DNA of 64,000 nt from Apricaphanius iberus. Taxonomy: Eukaryota; Chordata; Actinopteri; Cyprinodontiformes; Aphaniidae. Below are positions 35,340 to 46,454 of this stretch, piece by piece (within the stretch, counting starts at the first letter, position 1; each line of letters begins with the position of its first letter). The DNA lies in assembly GCA_028564705.1 (NCBI GenBank), contig JAPXFQ010001770.1, positions 1-64,000 of the forward strand, in the 5' to 3' direction. The notes below the pieces were generated by a model. The model saw nothing but the letters and a program-made list of their open reading frames with translations. It had not been told where the DNA came from and ran no database searches. Both the position numbers and the translations under genes were made by a program.

Positions 35340-36951
35340 GGGTGAACCCAGATACTCAAATCAGCTGCTTAACTTACAAATACATTTTTCTTGGAAATGT
35401 GGCATCATTTAAGAAAGGATGTTAATCTTCCCAACAGAGTGAAACTTATTTCCAACAAGCCTTTTTACAACACAGAAATAATCCACCAACCACTGATGTC
35501 CCTGCTTTTGTGCTAATTAACATATGACTGTCAATGTAATTGTGTGTTGTACACCCTGTTTAATATGCATGAACTGAATGCTGATAATGGAACAATTATT
35601 GCAGCTTAGTATAGGCTGTTTATAGCTTTGTGTTGAGTCATGACAGTTGAAAAAACTGCTTCCAGTTTTGGTTTTGGTCATTCGTTATCTTCTCAATTTG
35701 TTTCATTTAGTTATGTGTTTTTGTAACCTTATGCTAGTCTTGCATTGTCCCTTACTTTCCTTTACAATTATTCCAAGTAGTCGCCTCTCATTCCTTTTTA
35801 TATGTTGCTTTCCATAATAGTGTTGCCCTTTTGTGGTACTTGTGAATTCATTAGGAGTGTTCGTTGTATTGTTTTCTTCCTGCAATTTAAGTTTCTATTT
35901 TGACAATCTCTGTATATGACCCTTGCCTGGTAGTGTACTTCTAATTGCCATGTTGTACTGCAAGAGTATTATTATTTTGATGACACCGTCCTTTTTCTAG
36001 CCCAGCATGGTACCCCTCATGATACAATAATTTCAAACAGATGGAGGGCATGTACAAGTCTTTGGTGTTGTAAAATGATCTATTTTACAGTTTTAAAATG
36101 CTAGTTAGTTAATTAGGTTTCCTTTTTTCCTACTGGACGTACCGCTCTACGACACCAAAAACCACAGAAACATGAGCAGTAAAGCAGCAGCTTGACTGAC
36201 TGTCAAGAGATGCGACAGAACATTTCGCGCCCTTTGACCAACCAATGAAACAGATTACTCAGAACAAACCTGAATATAAAGTTCACCACATAAGAGAGGC
36301 TGTAAAGCTGCAGAAGGCATCAATCTATTAAATTATTTTAAACTAAATACGTTTTTCGGTTTTTAATCAGAGAATATTCAATGGCTCTATGAATTTGAAA
36401 TTAGCTTAGACACTTGAAATATATGAAGAGCAAATAGCAACACATTTAAAGTCCTGCTTTTGCTGAAAATAAATAATTTATAACTGAGAAAAATAAGACT
36501 TTAATTGGTCTTGACAAGAAAAACATCCTAGACGGACTTTGTGTTAAATTGCTTTGTTTTTTTCCAACCTACAATTGGATTCTCGTTATGACCACACCAT
36601 TAAGTTAAACAGTCGCAGCTCTTATCAACAGGTTTCATTTCACGAGATTTTGTTATTCTGTGTTTTTTTCTTCTCATGCAACAAACAAGATGTTGAGAAA
36701 GGCGTCTGTGAAATGCAGATAAAGTACACTCCTACAGTCAAACCAGAGGAGATGTGGTTACATACCACTCAAGTACTTTATATTGTAAGAAGATACAGCC
36801 TGCCCGAATGTTTTGCCCATTGGTCAACTATATGTTGAGACAAATGAAAACCACAAACCAGAATGTTCCAGTGTGGTCTAAACTTCAGTTTTCACCTTTG
36901 CAGATACTTTCATTTTATAAGGTGGTGCATTTGCTTCTCAAGCCTGTACTG

Positions 36952-36986
<35 letters not shown>

Positions 36987-39910
36987 CTGAGTTGGGAACT
37001 CGTATTAAACTAGTCTGCTGTGCTTTTTTACATATATAAATGTCAAATGATTCTCATGATGCTTTACAATCAGCTTTTCTACATTATTGTTTTTACAACT
37101 GTTTTGCACTCCTCCCCCACATCCCAGATGCTTCATAGGCAATCTTTTGAAAGTAGTGTAAGCGAAGAGAAGAAAGCATAGAACCATCCTCTTAATGCTC
37201 TGTGGCACTCTCCCTGGGTAAGAAACTGTGTGGGTGGGCCGTAAAGAATGGTGTGTAGCTTTTATTTTGGCTCAACAAGAGTTCTCGTATTTAGATTGTC
37301 TGTCTGTTTGCCAGTTGTTGCATTGCAGGGTTGAACCCATAATTTTGTTACACGAGTCAAACAAATAAATGACTGCGGTACACAATATGATATTGGGCCA
37401 ATGCTGTCCAACATGTTGGATATCCCAGATTTGTGATTGGAGTACTCCATCTTCCTTCTGAGCATATCCGATTGCTATGAACACACCACACATGGCAGGG
37501 ATATCTGTTACGATTATCTTAAGAGCCATCCACAATAATTAGGAGTTGTCAGAAGGGCAATATCGGGATACATCATTTCTTTCCTATTTTTAGGCAAAAT
37601 AGTGTTTTTCTGCCACTAACCTCTAGGGGCAATATTCATTCAATAGCTCTTTCTCCTTTGCTTCATGTGTGCCTCACTAGAACATTTGAGATGGTGACAG
37701 CTCTTTAACCACTGTATGAAGAGTGTAATCTCATGGTGTCATGCTACCTTTCCCTAGGCTTCGATCAGCAGTGATCTTTTTTATACACTTGTTCATCTTG
37801 GTGTAATTATATATAAACTTTATTACAGTCTCTAGGCCCAATAGCAGGACATACTACGTATAAAAAAACAGTTACATAAACATATATAATACACACTTTT
37901 TACAGCAGTCTTAAAAGGCACTCATACCAATGCTTCCATAGATGTGATTGATATCGGACCAAGCTACACCTAGGACTTGTGAGCCTTACTATGTTGCAGT
38001 TTTGTGACTCATCAAGTCGACACATAAACTTAAAAATTAGGTTCCTCAAGAGGGCCTGTAAACAACTTAGCCTCAAGTCACAAAAAAGCTTACTGCCCCT
38101 GGGCTGCTTCAGCAGTATCCTCAGACAATCATCATATGCTACCTGCAGTTTGCGCAAAGTCTCCTTTTTGTAGTTGACTCACAATGGGGCTGTATACATA
38201 AGGGTGCAGTAAGCAGGAAACAAGTGCACTTTCACATCATCAGAGCAAAAATGACATTTCCTGACTAACATGTTTGCTTGGACATACAGCATTCGTCTTT
38301 GCCTGTACATGTCAGTTAGATACACAGATACATTGCCCTGTGAGGTAAAACGTAGGGAAGTGCAGCTTCTGATCTTCCTTAGTCCTACAAACCAACGCAA
38401 CACTCTTCTTTGCATTGTACTGAACATCAATTGTGTGAAGAGATGTACATATCAAAGGCAATGTGTATTGATTGAAAATGGAAGCTGCTAGGGTTCTCTG
38501 CCATCTTTGTTCCACCCATTTTTCTGCTGTGTTGTGGTTAGACAGGAAGCTCAGCCACCTGCTTTTTTTACAGTTATCTTTTATTTTGTAGTTAGGAGGT
38601 GTTTTTTTGTTTGTTTCGGCTTTAGAGACCCAAAAGCATAAATATTTCCTGTTTGTTTGTCTTTGTTCTGTAACTAATCGAGTTGCCTTTACTGTAAAAT
38701 AAATATGATGTTTCGAGTGACATTGTTGTCCTTTTGTGTGTTACACTTTGTGCCAGACAACATCTTTACTGTTTAGGGGGTAGTAACATTGTTCTAGGGA
38801 ATAGCACTTGCATGTATGTTACCTCGTAAGTATAATTGCCATCGCCAACATTTAAATACGTGAGAAATAAGCCCAAAGTCTCTAGGCCTGATGCCGGTCA
38901 TGACCCAAAGTAGGAACACTGTTAAGATCCCATGGTAGCACATTGTTAGTGAAGAAATCTTTGCTCTGCAAGTGGGTCTAGTCAAGCTCCATTGTAGCCT
39001 CAGCAGGTCCATCAATGGCTCAGCTAAATTTAGGTCAAGCCAATTATAGCGCTCATGTATGTAGAGAGATGTTGGGCGGGCTTGGCACCATTACGACAGA
39101 TCTTTCTTTTTATATATGCTGACAGCAGAGCTGTGAGGGAGGAAAACAACAAATGGGAGCTTATAAGGAGGGTGCTCATCTGAAACAGCTTTGGTATCAA
39201 CTTGGATGTAAGCCCTTTGTTTCAACTGCCCCGTTGACTGATTTTCATTGCTATGAATACAACAAATTGTTTGTTGCTCTGATTGGTCCTAGTGCATGCA
39301 CAGTTATTGTATAAAGACAACCGTAGATTCTGCCCCTAGGACTGAGCTCTCTCTGGGTCATGGCCAGACTACATTTATATAGAGGATGGCTTGCCAAGCC
39401 TGTACATTGTCGTTTTCAATGCAAAATGAAACATTATCAACAAACCTATTAAATGCAAAACAAATGCAGTGCAAAAATCCATAAAATGCGATGCCATGGA
39501 TTCTATTTTATCAATAACAAATGCTTTTTGATTACCTTTTTTTTTACTGTCTTAAAGTAAATACATAGTGGGTCCGATTCTGACAAGGTTTATTTCTCTG
39601 TTGGGATATGTTCTTGATTCTTCAGATTGAGATTGACTGCTGGTTAATGTGAGACAACCCCTAACTGCTCCATAAACAGCAACTTCAAAACAATATATAT
39701 ATTTTCTTTTAAACGTAACATGGTAAAATAAGTAAAACTAAGGTCTTCTCAAAACAAAATAAATAAGAGGAGAATTCGCAACTCATATGTCAAAGTATTT
39801 GCCATATTTTAAAGGTTTTCACACAAGTATGCTAATTTATGAATTTGTGTTCGGTAAAACATAGATGTTGTGAAGTGTTATGCTAATTCACTTTTTGTTG
39901 TGAGGGAACA
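35340..39910. repeat. Duplicated non-coding block downstream of NITR-B
   Basis: This is collinear with the block after NITR-D (48600-51995) and, in its first half, with that after NITR-A. Shared landmarks include gatgtggttacataccactc (36751 and 49995), the gaagctgc-agggttctc-gccatct segment (38482 and 50573), gtttgtttgtctttgttc near 38652 and 50752, and the final segment near 39860-39910 against 51955-51985. No gene is supported. A run of 28 T lies at 36955-36982. Confidence 0.7.
37880..38500 (-). pseudogene. LINE ORF2 C-terminal fragment in the NITR-B block
   Basis: Minus-strand frames read MYRQRRMLYVQANMLVRKCH, CSDDVKVHLFPAYCTLMYTA, then MRKLQVAYDDCLRILLKQPR and VRYQSHLWKHWYECL. The pattern Q-N-L-RKF--CS-DVK--LF-AYC-PLYTA-LW, followed by LRVAYN-C-RIL---PR, is a known C-terminal region of fish jockey/RTE-like non-LTR elements. 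A frameshift separates the two halves. The equivalent site in the NITR-D block (about 50530-50570) lacks it. Confidence 0.75.
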
Positions 39911-40629
39911 CAACTCGACCTGGGATGTATAATGGTTCATACTGAAAACCAGTGTTTATTTTGATTATGATATGAATTTTTATACACCGCTATACAGGTG
40001 AATATCTCAGACGTTTGATGTGGGGAAGTGTTTCAGCGAGCACTGATTTCATTGCTACATGCTTTTCACCACAGAGTAAAGTTTTGAACTAAGTACGGCT
40101 GTTGGCAGGAGCTGTAAGAGCAAAGCACACAATGTTGACCCATAGGAAATAATGCCAAAACAAGGAGCCAAGTGTGTAGTTTAGACGTTTATCAGGTTTA
40201 AAAGGGCAGATATGAACCAAAAAGCATATCTTTTACAAGTGTAATCACTGATTACCATTATCCGGGAGTGTAGCGTGCTATTTGACCATGTGTATGTATC
40301 GGGGTCAATGGCAGCAAAACCAGTGGGAAATAAATATAATTTACATAACATCTACGGTATTGCTGCTGTCTTTTCTTCTGGTATCTGAATATTAACCTGC
40401 AAAAGATACATGGTCACCAATTTTGTGGTTCTAATTCGGCCTAGTGGAACGCAAAGCAAGTACAAGGTCAGCGCGAAGTGTAAAACAAGTATGTTTTCAG
40501 CCTTAGAGCTTCAGGAATGTCTACTCTATTTTGACTAAATCATAATCATTTGGGTAGGGTATGAATTCTTTTCTTATAAGATAATGTGGGTATGAACGGT
40601 CTGAGAGGTAAAATGAAGCAGTTTCAGGG
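39911..40629. other. No feature seen
   Basis: AT-rich spacer with no gene or repeat border that I can define. Confidence 0.35.
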
Positions 40630-40992
40630 CTTTACAGAGGTGCAGCTGGTAGCACTGTTGTCTTTCAGCAAGAAGACCTTGGTTTGAATCCTGCGTGGGA
40701 TCTTTCTCCATGTTTGCATGTTCTCCCTTTGCATGCGTGAGTTCCCTAAAGGTGCTCCGGCCTTCCCCACAATCCAAAAACATGACTGTTAGTTTGATTG
40801 GTCTCTCTAAATTGCCATTAGGTATGAATATGTGCATGCATGGTTGTCTGTCCTGTGTGTCTCTGTGTTGACCTGTGAAGAACTGGTGACCTGTCCAGGA
40901 TGTATTCGCCTCTCGCCCAATGAATGCTGGAGATAGATACCTGCCCCCCGCAACCCTGCAGAGGACTGACAGGTATACATAATGGATAGATA
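40630..40992 (+). mobile_element. tRNA-derived SINE, second copy
   Basis: Same family as 12795-13171 in the opposite orientation and more decayed. The head has gtgcagctggtagcactg (A-box region) and ttggtttgaatcctgc (B-box region). The body has catgtttgcatgttctcc, then ctctctaaattgccattag, and the 3' end is ggatagatag. Target duplications are not clear. Confidence 0.8.
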
Positions 40993-42600
40993 GAAGCATT
41001 TTGAAATTAAGATAAAAAAATGTAAGCAGAAAAAGAGAGACTACACAGTTAAGGAAATTTCTCAACATCAAAAAATAATACTGTACAGTTATAAAAATTA
41101 ACATGCTTGTATTAAAAGAAATGTGCAACTAAGTAGGGTTACTTTTAAAATATTTACCAGTATCTAAATTTGTGCCCGGAAAACAGCAGCAGACTGTTTA
41201 CAATACATGCAAAATGCCAATAAATCTAAAAATCATATTTCTTTAGTTTATTTTCACATCCCAAATATGTGCTAATTTGTGATGACATTAATCACTAGTG
41301 ACACAAATTGATGATTGCGGTTGTAATGTCACAAGAAGTGTTAAAGGTTGAATATGGAAAATTTTCATAAAACACTACATTTAAAAATTTTAATAGATCC
41401 ACAAGGATTTTAAAGACGTGGAGAAAGAAAGGACAACATTTCTTTAAAAATAATTTTTGTATTAAAGTATAATAAAATTTAAAATAAAACAGGCACGACA
41501 GTGACGTTATTTTTACATCTACCAGCCTATTAGCGACTGCGTGTTGCAGGTTAACAGGTACGCTCTCTATGGTCGAAACATATGGTGGGCTCCGCTTAGC
41601 TTGCTCTGGGAAAAATCGGTGAGTCAGTAAGTCAAGCAGCTGCATCGGAGCCCAGAGATATTGTTATCCGTCTTAGGAGAGGAGTGATCGCAGAACAGAA
41701 ACTACAGTAGTTATAGATGAAGCCTACACTAGGTGGACCCACATAAAACATTTCCACAACATCAAACACATGCAGAAACTGTGACTTTCCTCCTGGAGCA
41801 GTAAGGTAGCTCACTTGATAACTTTGCTAATGTTAGCCATCAGTTAAACTCATCTAACATACATTCCTCACTCAACACAGTTCAGGTTGGTCAATGGACG
41901 TATCGGCAGCGAACTAGGCAACCCAACAACTGGAACAATGTTTTTATTGTTGTAACTACAATCTAGATAAACTTGTTGTCACTACAGTGCTCATGTTCTG
42001 TATTCAACCTAGAAAGTTCAGGTGGTATCAACAGGGTTGCCAGGTACTGTACGAAGGTGGACACCGTCTTTGGTTATCAAGGCCCAGTATTTTTGATGTA
42101 TTCCCTTTGCCACACACCTTATTTACCTGAAACGGTCATCAACACTTTTCTGCAGAGCCCAATGGTATGATGAGGAGGTGATGCAGTCATGTCAATCATA
42201 TGTGCAAAAGAAATGGATCAAACTACCAAATCAACAGTTTGATTGTTGCTGTGCAGGCCTTATTTCTATCTTTTGGTTGATGGTTGTGCTTTAATAAAGC
42301 TTTCAGAATAAAGTTAGGCTCTTAATCGTGAAAGTAATTTGTCTAATGAAATCTGCAAAATAAGATATCTGCTGCTGGAACGAGGAAATGGCATTAAATT
42401 TTTACTATTTTAATTAAACCCAAGACAATGATGCAAGAGCAACTTGAATTCTGATTTATGATATATTACTTTACCTTATTAAAGTTTAAATTAAGCTAAT
42501 CTTTTTTTAGTTTGTTAGTTTATTAAAAAATGCAAGGCAACCGTATGAAGAATGAAAGCATCACGGAATGTATAAAAATTCTGTTAATATACTGCCCTGA
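40993..42600. other. Intergenic DNA, no gene found
   Basis: Only short open frames without recognisable motifs. From about 42595 the sequence (cacagctttactacactgta) becomes paralogous to the 5' flank of NITR-E at 53755. Confidence 0.4.
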
Positions 42601-42819
42601 GGAAATCACAGCTTTACTACACTGTAAAAATTATTTAATTTCTAGGAATCCAAGATGAAATTGTGGTAAAACTGGTTTTGTGGTTACAGTAACTTATATA
42701 TTATCTATTAGTGAGAAGAACTCAGCATGAAATAGAAAACAAAAGTATGATGTCTGTGTTTTTGGTGGAAAGTTTGTTAATATTTCCATTGAGGTGAAAG
42801 AGTAAAATTGCAACATCAC

Positions 42820-42870
42820 ACATGGCCAATCGAATGGTTTCAAACTTGTCCCCGCCTTCTTTATATAGCT
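42820..42870 (+). promoter_or_regulatory. Promoter of NITR-C (CCAAT box plus TATA box)
   Basis: CCAAT at 42826-42830 and ttatatag at 42861-42868, about 80 bp before the start codon. The whole interval (ggccaatc-aatg-gttcaaa-ttgtcc-cgccttctttata) is nearly identical to that of NITR-E. Confidence 0.65.
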
Positions 42871-42949
42871 ACAATAAAGTGAAATGTTTTATGATGCTGA
42901 TGACAATGTGTTGTCACATAAACAAGGCTTCAAGTGGATTCATGAAAAG

Positions 42950-44623
42950 ATGCTGATCATTTTTTGTTGTCTACTTACTCTTGGAGTTGGACGTAAGTGT
43001 ATAAAGTCTGTTCAATTATTAATCTTCTGCACATGATTTTGCCTTCAGCTTTTTAGATATGTGTTTAACTGAGCTGATTCCTATTTTAATTTCAGGATGC
43101 GAAAATAGTTTCAAATCTGAAACAATAACAGCTGCTGTTGGAGATGAAATATCTATGACATGTCCACGTGAGAAATCTGAGATTAATGCAAACTTGTTCT
43201 GGATCAGATTTATTCATGGAAATTGGCCTGAGTTCTTGGCAGGAACATATTCCTTTGATTATATTGGTGATGACAGGACTTCACACATTACAGCAAACCA
43301 AGGACCAGGAACGTATAATTTAAGCATTCGTAAAGTCAAGCAAAATGACACTGGCTTTTACTATTGTATAAAAGTCAATTTTTTCAAAATGATGTTTTTA
43401 AAGGTACATCTTCTTTTAATAAAAGGTAAACGGCAGAAAAAAAGTTTAGCAATTATTTTAGATTAATTACTGAATGAAGTTTTTCTACAATAATTTCTAT
43501 TTCCAGGAACAGAACCAAACATCACTGCCATTGTCCAACACCCTCTACCTGATCGAGTCCATCCAGGAAGCCCAGTCTCTCTACAATGTTCAGTCCACTT
43601 TAGCTCTCAAGATAAAACCTGTCCAGCAGATAATTGGGTTTACTGGTTCAAAGCTGGGTCAGATAAGTCTTATCCCAGTTTTATTTATGCTCATGAAAAT
43701 CGTGGTAATGAATGTGAGCAAAGTCCAGAGGATCATTCTGGTCGAAAGTGTGTCTACAATTTCTCTAAGAATGTCAGTGCTTCTGATGTCGGAACTTATT
43801 ACTGTGCTGTAGCCACATGTGGAGTGGTTTTGTTTGGAAATGGAACCAAACTGGACATAGAAGGTAAATGCAAATCTTTGATATACAAAGGAAATGTACA
43901 ATCATATTTAATAAATTAGAATGTGCTTTCTGAGGAGGCTCATTTGTCAGAATCGCAGTAACCTTTGAAAATAGCCTTTAAGTAGATATAAAAATAAGTA
44001 GATATTGAAATAACTGAACTTTGAAATAATATTCTGATTAATTGAATGACTTTAAAATATGTAAAAAGTTATAATTTTTCAATTTTTATTTTATAATAAA
44101 ATACTAACCACAATTCATTTATTTTATTTTCAGAACCTAAGTGGGATTTGCAGAAGACACAAACAGTTTACATTGTATTATGCACCATTTTGACAGCAAG
44201 TTTAATTGTCATATGTATTCTCAGTTACATGATCATGAAGAAAACTTGTCGCTGTTCCAACGGTAACTCTTTAGCAACAGTATATATATAAAACATTGCA
44301 TTGTAATAGTTTTTCATGATTTTGCTTTAAAATCTCTGTTGCACCTTACACAGATGCTGTAAGTGGCCATGATGATCAGCAAACTAAACAGGTAGAGTCT
44401 AATATATATATTTCATCATTATTATCAATCTATATGTTTTTACCTTTTGACATTTCAACATATTCATATATACATAAATGTATTTTTTCCTCAGAGAGAT
44501 GAGGGCTCTTTAGTTTACACTTCTCCCACATTCATCAAATGGAAATCAGACAGAATGGAGAAAAAGAAAGAAACATCAGAGGCAGTCTACAGTGCTGTCA
44601 GAGGATTAGGGATTGATCAGTAA
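42950..44623 (+). CDS. NITR-C: novel immune-type receptor, V-I-TM with split tail
   Basis: Predicted exons are 42950-42992, 43096-43425, 43507-43863, 44134-44262, 44354-44391 and 44495-44623, giving 341 residues. The ATG at 42950 is preceded by an overlapping four-codon upstream frame (ATG at 42942, TGA overlapping the main start). Exon 1 is a signal peptide (MLIIFCCLLTLGVG). The V domain has MTCPRE, FWIRFIHGNWPEFLAG and DTGFYYC. The I domain has six cysteines and YYCAVATCGVVLFGNGTKLD, a textbook NITR signature. The membrane segment (VYIVLCTILTASLIVICILS) is uncharged. The tail begins KKTCRC and carries LVYTSP and AVYSAV. The last tail exons differ completely from those of A, B and D, so this is a second subfamily with E. 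AATAAA at 44653-44658 follows the stop. An inhibitory role is inferred, not shown. Confidence 0.92.
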
Positions 44624-44659
44624 TTCATTAAATCGTATTGTTTTTTTTCTTCAATAAAA

Positions 44660-46440
44660 TGAAATACTACGAGTCAAGTCTCTGTGTCAAAATATTTAAT
44701 TTACACAGATGAAGCCCTGTGTAGATGGAGGTGTATGAATTTTTATTCATCTTTGTGTCTTACAACAGATTTTTTACAAACAGATTATTTAAAATTATGT
44801 TTGCAGAAATATGAATCAACAAATCAGTAATCATATCATTTTATACAATGTACAATATACCAGTTATTAATTTGAAAAATATGTTATGTAAATACAATTT
44901 TTATAATTTCTTTTTTCATTATTTCTGTATGTGATTAAAATAAGTTATAGAATTAAAAATTAACAACCAAACAAAATAGTAAGTATAAATGAGAAGATTT
45001 CAGATTAATACGATTGAATAAAAATGCTCCTCTGTTAAAAAGAATAAATCAAATATTATTATATTATATATGTTGTTCTGATTACAATTTAAACAATTTT
45101 ATTGTGGGATCAAAATACTTTTATGATAACACATTGTTGACCAAAATTCACACTATTTTAAGTTTTTAAACATTTTAAAAACGGGTACATTTTCAGAGTG
45201 CAATTTCAGATCATACAAGGTAAAAAACAAATTTGGAAGTCTTTAATTTTGTTTAATGACGATGCCATCTAAGTAAATGTTGGACCATGTTAAACATCAA
45301 CAAAGGCAGTTGAAAATGTGAACAAGACAGTCAGATGTCTGACAAGCGCAATAAACATTCAGAAAATCTATTTTTTCTGAAGAAGTTTGAAATCCAAATT
45401 CAGGGTTTTTCCTGGCTCAAATTGAGGCAGAGGTGGTACCATCCTGACCATGCAGCAACACACGCAGGAATTCTGTGCATTCAAATGATTCACTGTTTTT
45501 AAAGGCAAAATATTTTTTAAGTGTTCCAATTAGACTATGACAATTATCATGTTAAAGCATGCATTAAGTTGTAGGGATTTATCCACACATCTGGCAGCCA
45601 GACATTACCTATTATTATTAACTTTTATTATTTAATTATTAACTATTCATAGCCTATTATTATTCTGTTCCACGTTTCATCACAATAAGCACTGAAGGTA
45701 TAAAAAGGCTTTGAAAAACGCATCTTTATTCAATTAATCACAGTTGTAAACCAAAGGATTACGTGTTTTGTTTCTCAAATGGCAGGCATTAAAAATCCAC
45801 ATAAAGCAAAAGGACAGCAAATTTATATGTATCCGCCCAAGAAGAATATGCGCAACAATAAAATGTGTTAGCTTTGCAACCTTTTCTGTTTTTGCCTGTT
45901 CTGTGCAGAGAAACATCAATCTAAAACGTACAGATCAGAGTCCTGCAATTGAACAGGTTCCTGCAGCTAATCCGCTGTTTCAGGTGGGCACATCAAATCT
46001 CTCTCTGGGAGCGCTGGATGCAGAGACAGTGAGAATAATCTGCATTCACTGCAAAGTAGGAGAGATTTTCAGACTCTCTCTACACAGTGGAAAGTGGGAG
46101 TCAACCAAAAATATGATATTAAAAAAATTGATGAAACATTGAAATGCCTTGCGAGCACAAACAGAGCTTTTGAGCTTTTTTTAACCATGCCTGACATAAA
46201 ACCACAATGAGAATATCATATCAAATGCAAGCAGTATACTGCTACTTTTTGTTAATGGTGTTCATGTCTGAGAGAGGTCTCATCTTATCTCCATTGTGGT
46301 AGAAAAGTAAAAGGGCAACCAGATTAATCTGAATCTACATCAATAACATTACTCTAAAACTGTCTCCTCCCAGTTTATACGGTTATGTTTATATATTCAT
46401 ATCATATTTAATAAGGTCACAGAATCATAGCAATCTTCTG
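44660..46440. other. Intergenic DNA between NITR-C and NITR-D
   Basis: AT-rich. A 124-codon open frame at 45768-46142 has no recognisable motif and unconvincing composition, so it is not called. Parts of the first 700 bp resemble the DNA after NITR-E (for example caatgtacaatataccagtt at 44844 against caatgcataatgtaccagtt at 55979), which extends the C/E duplication past the stop codon. Confidence 0.45.
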
Positions 46441-46454
46441 TTGGATTACAAAAA

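Noticed and set aside
43474..43812. 112-codon frame over the NITR-C I exon
   Set aside because: Wrong frame; the true frame gives the YYCAVATCG and FGNGTKL signature.
45768..46142. 124-codon open frame between NITR-C and NITR-D
   Set aside because: No motif, no splice context, not conserved after NITR-E, and length within chance for this region.
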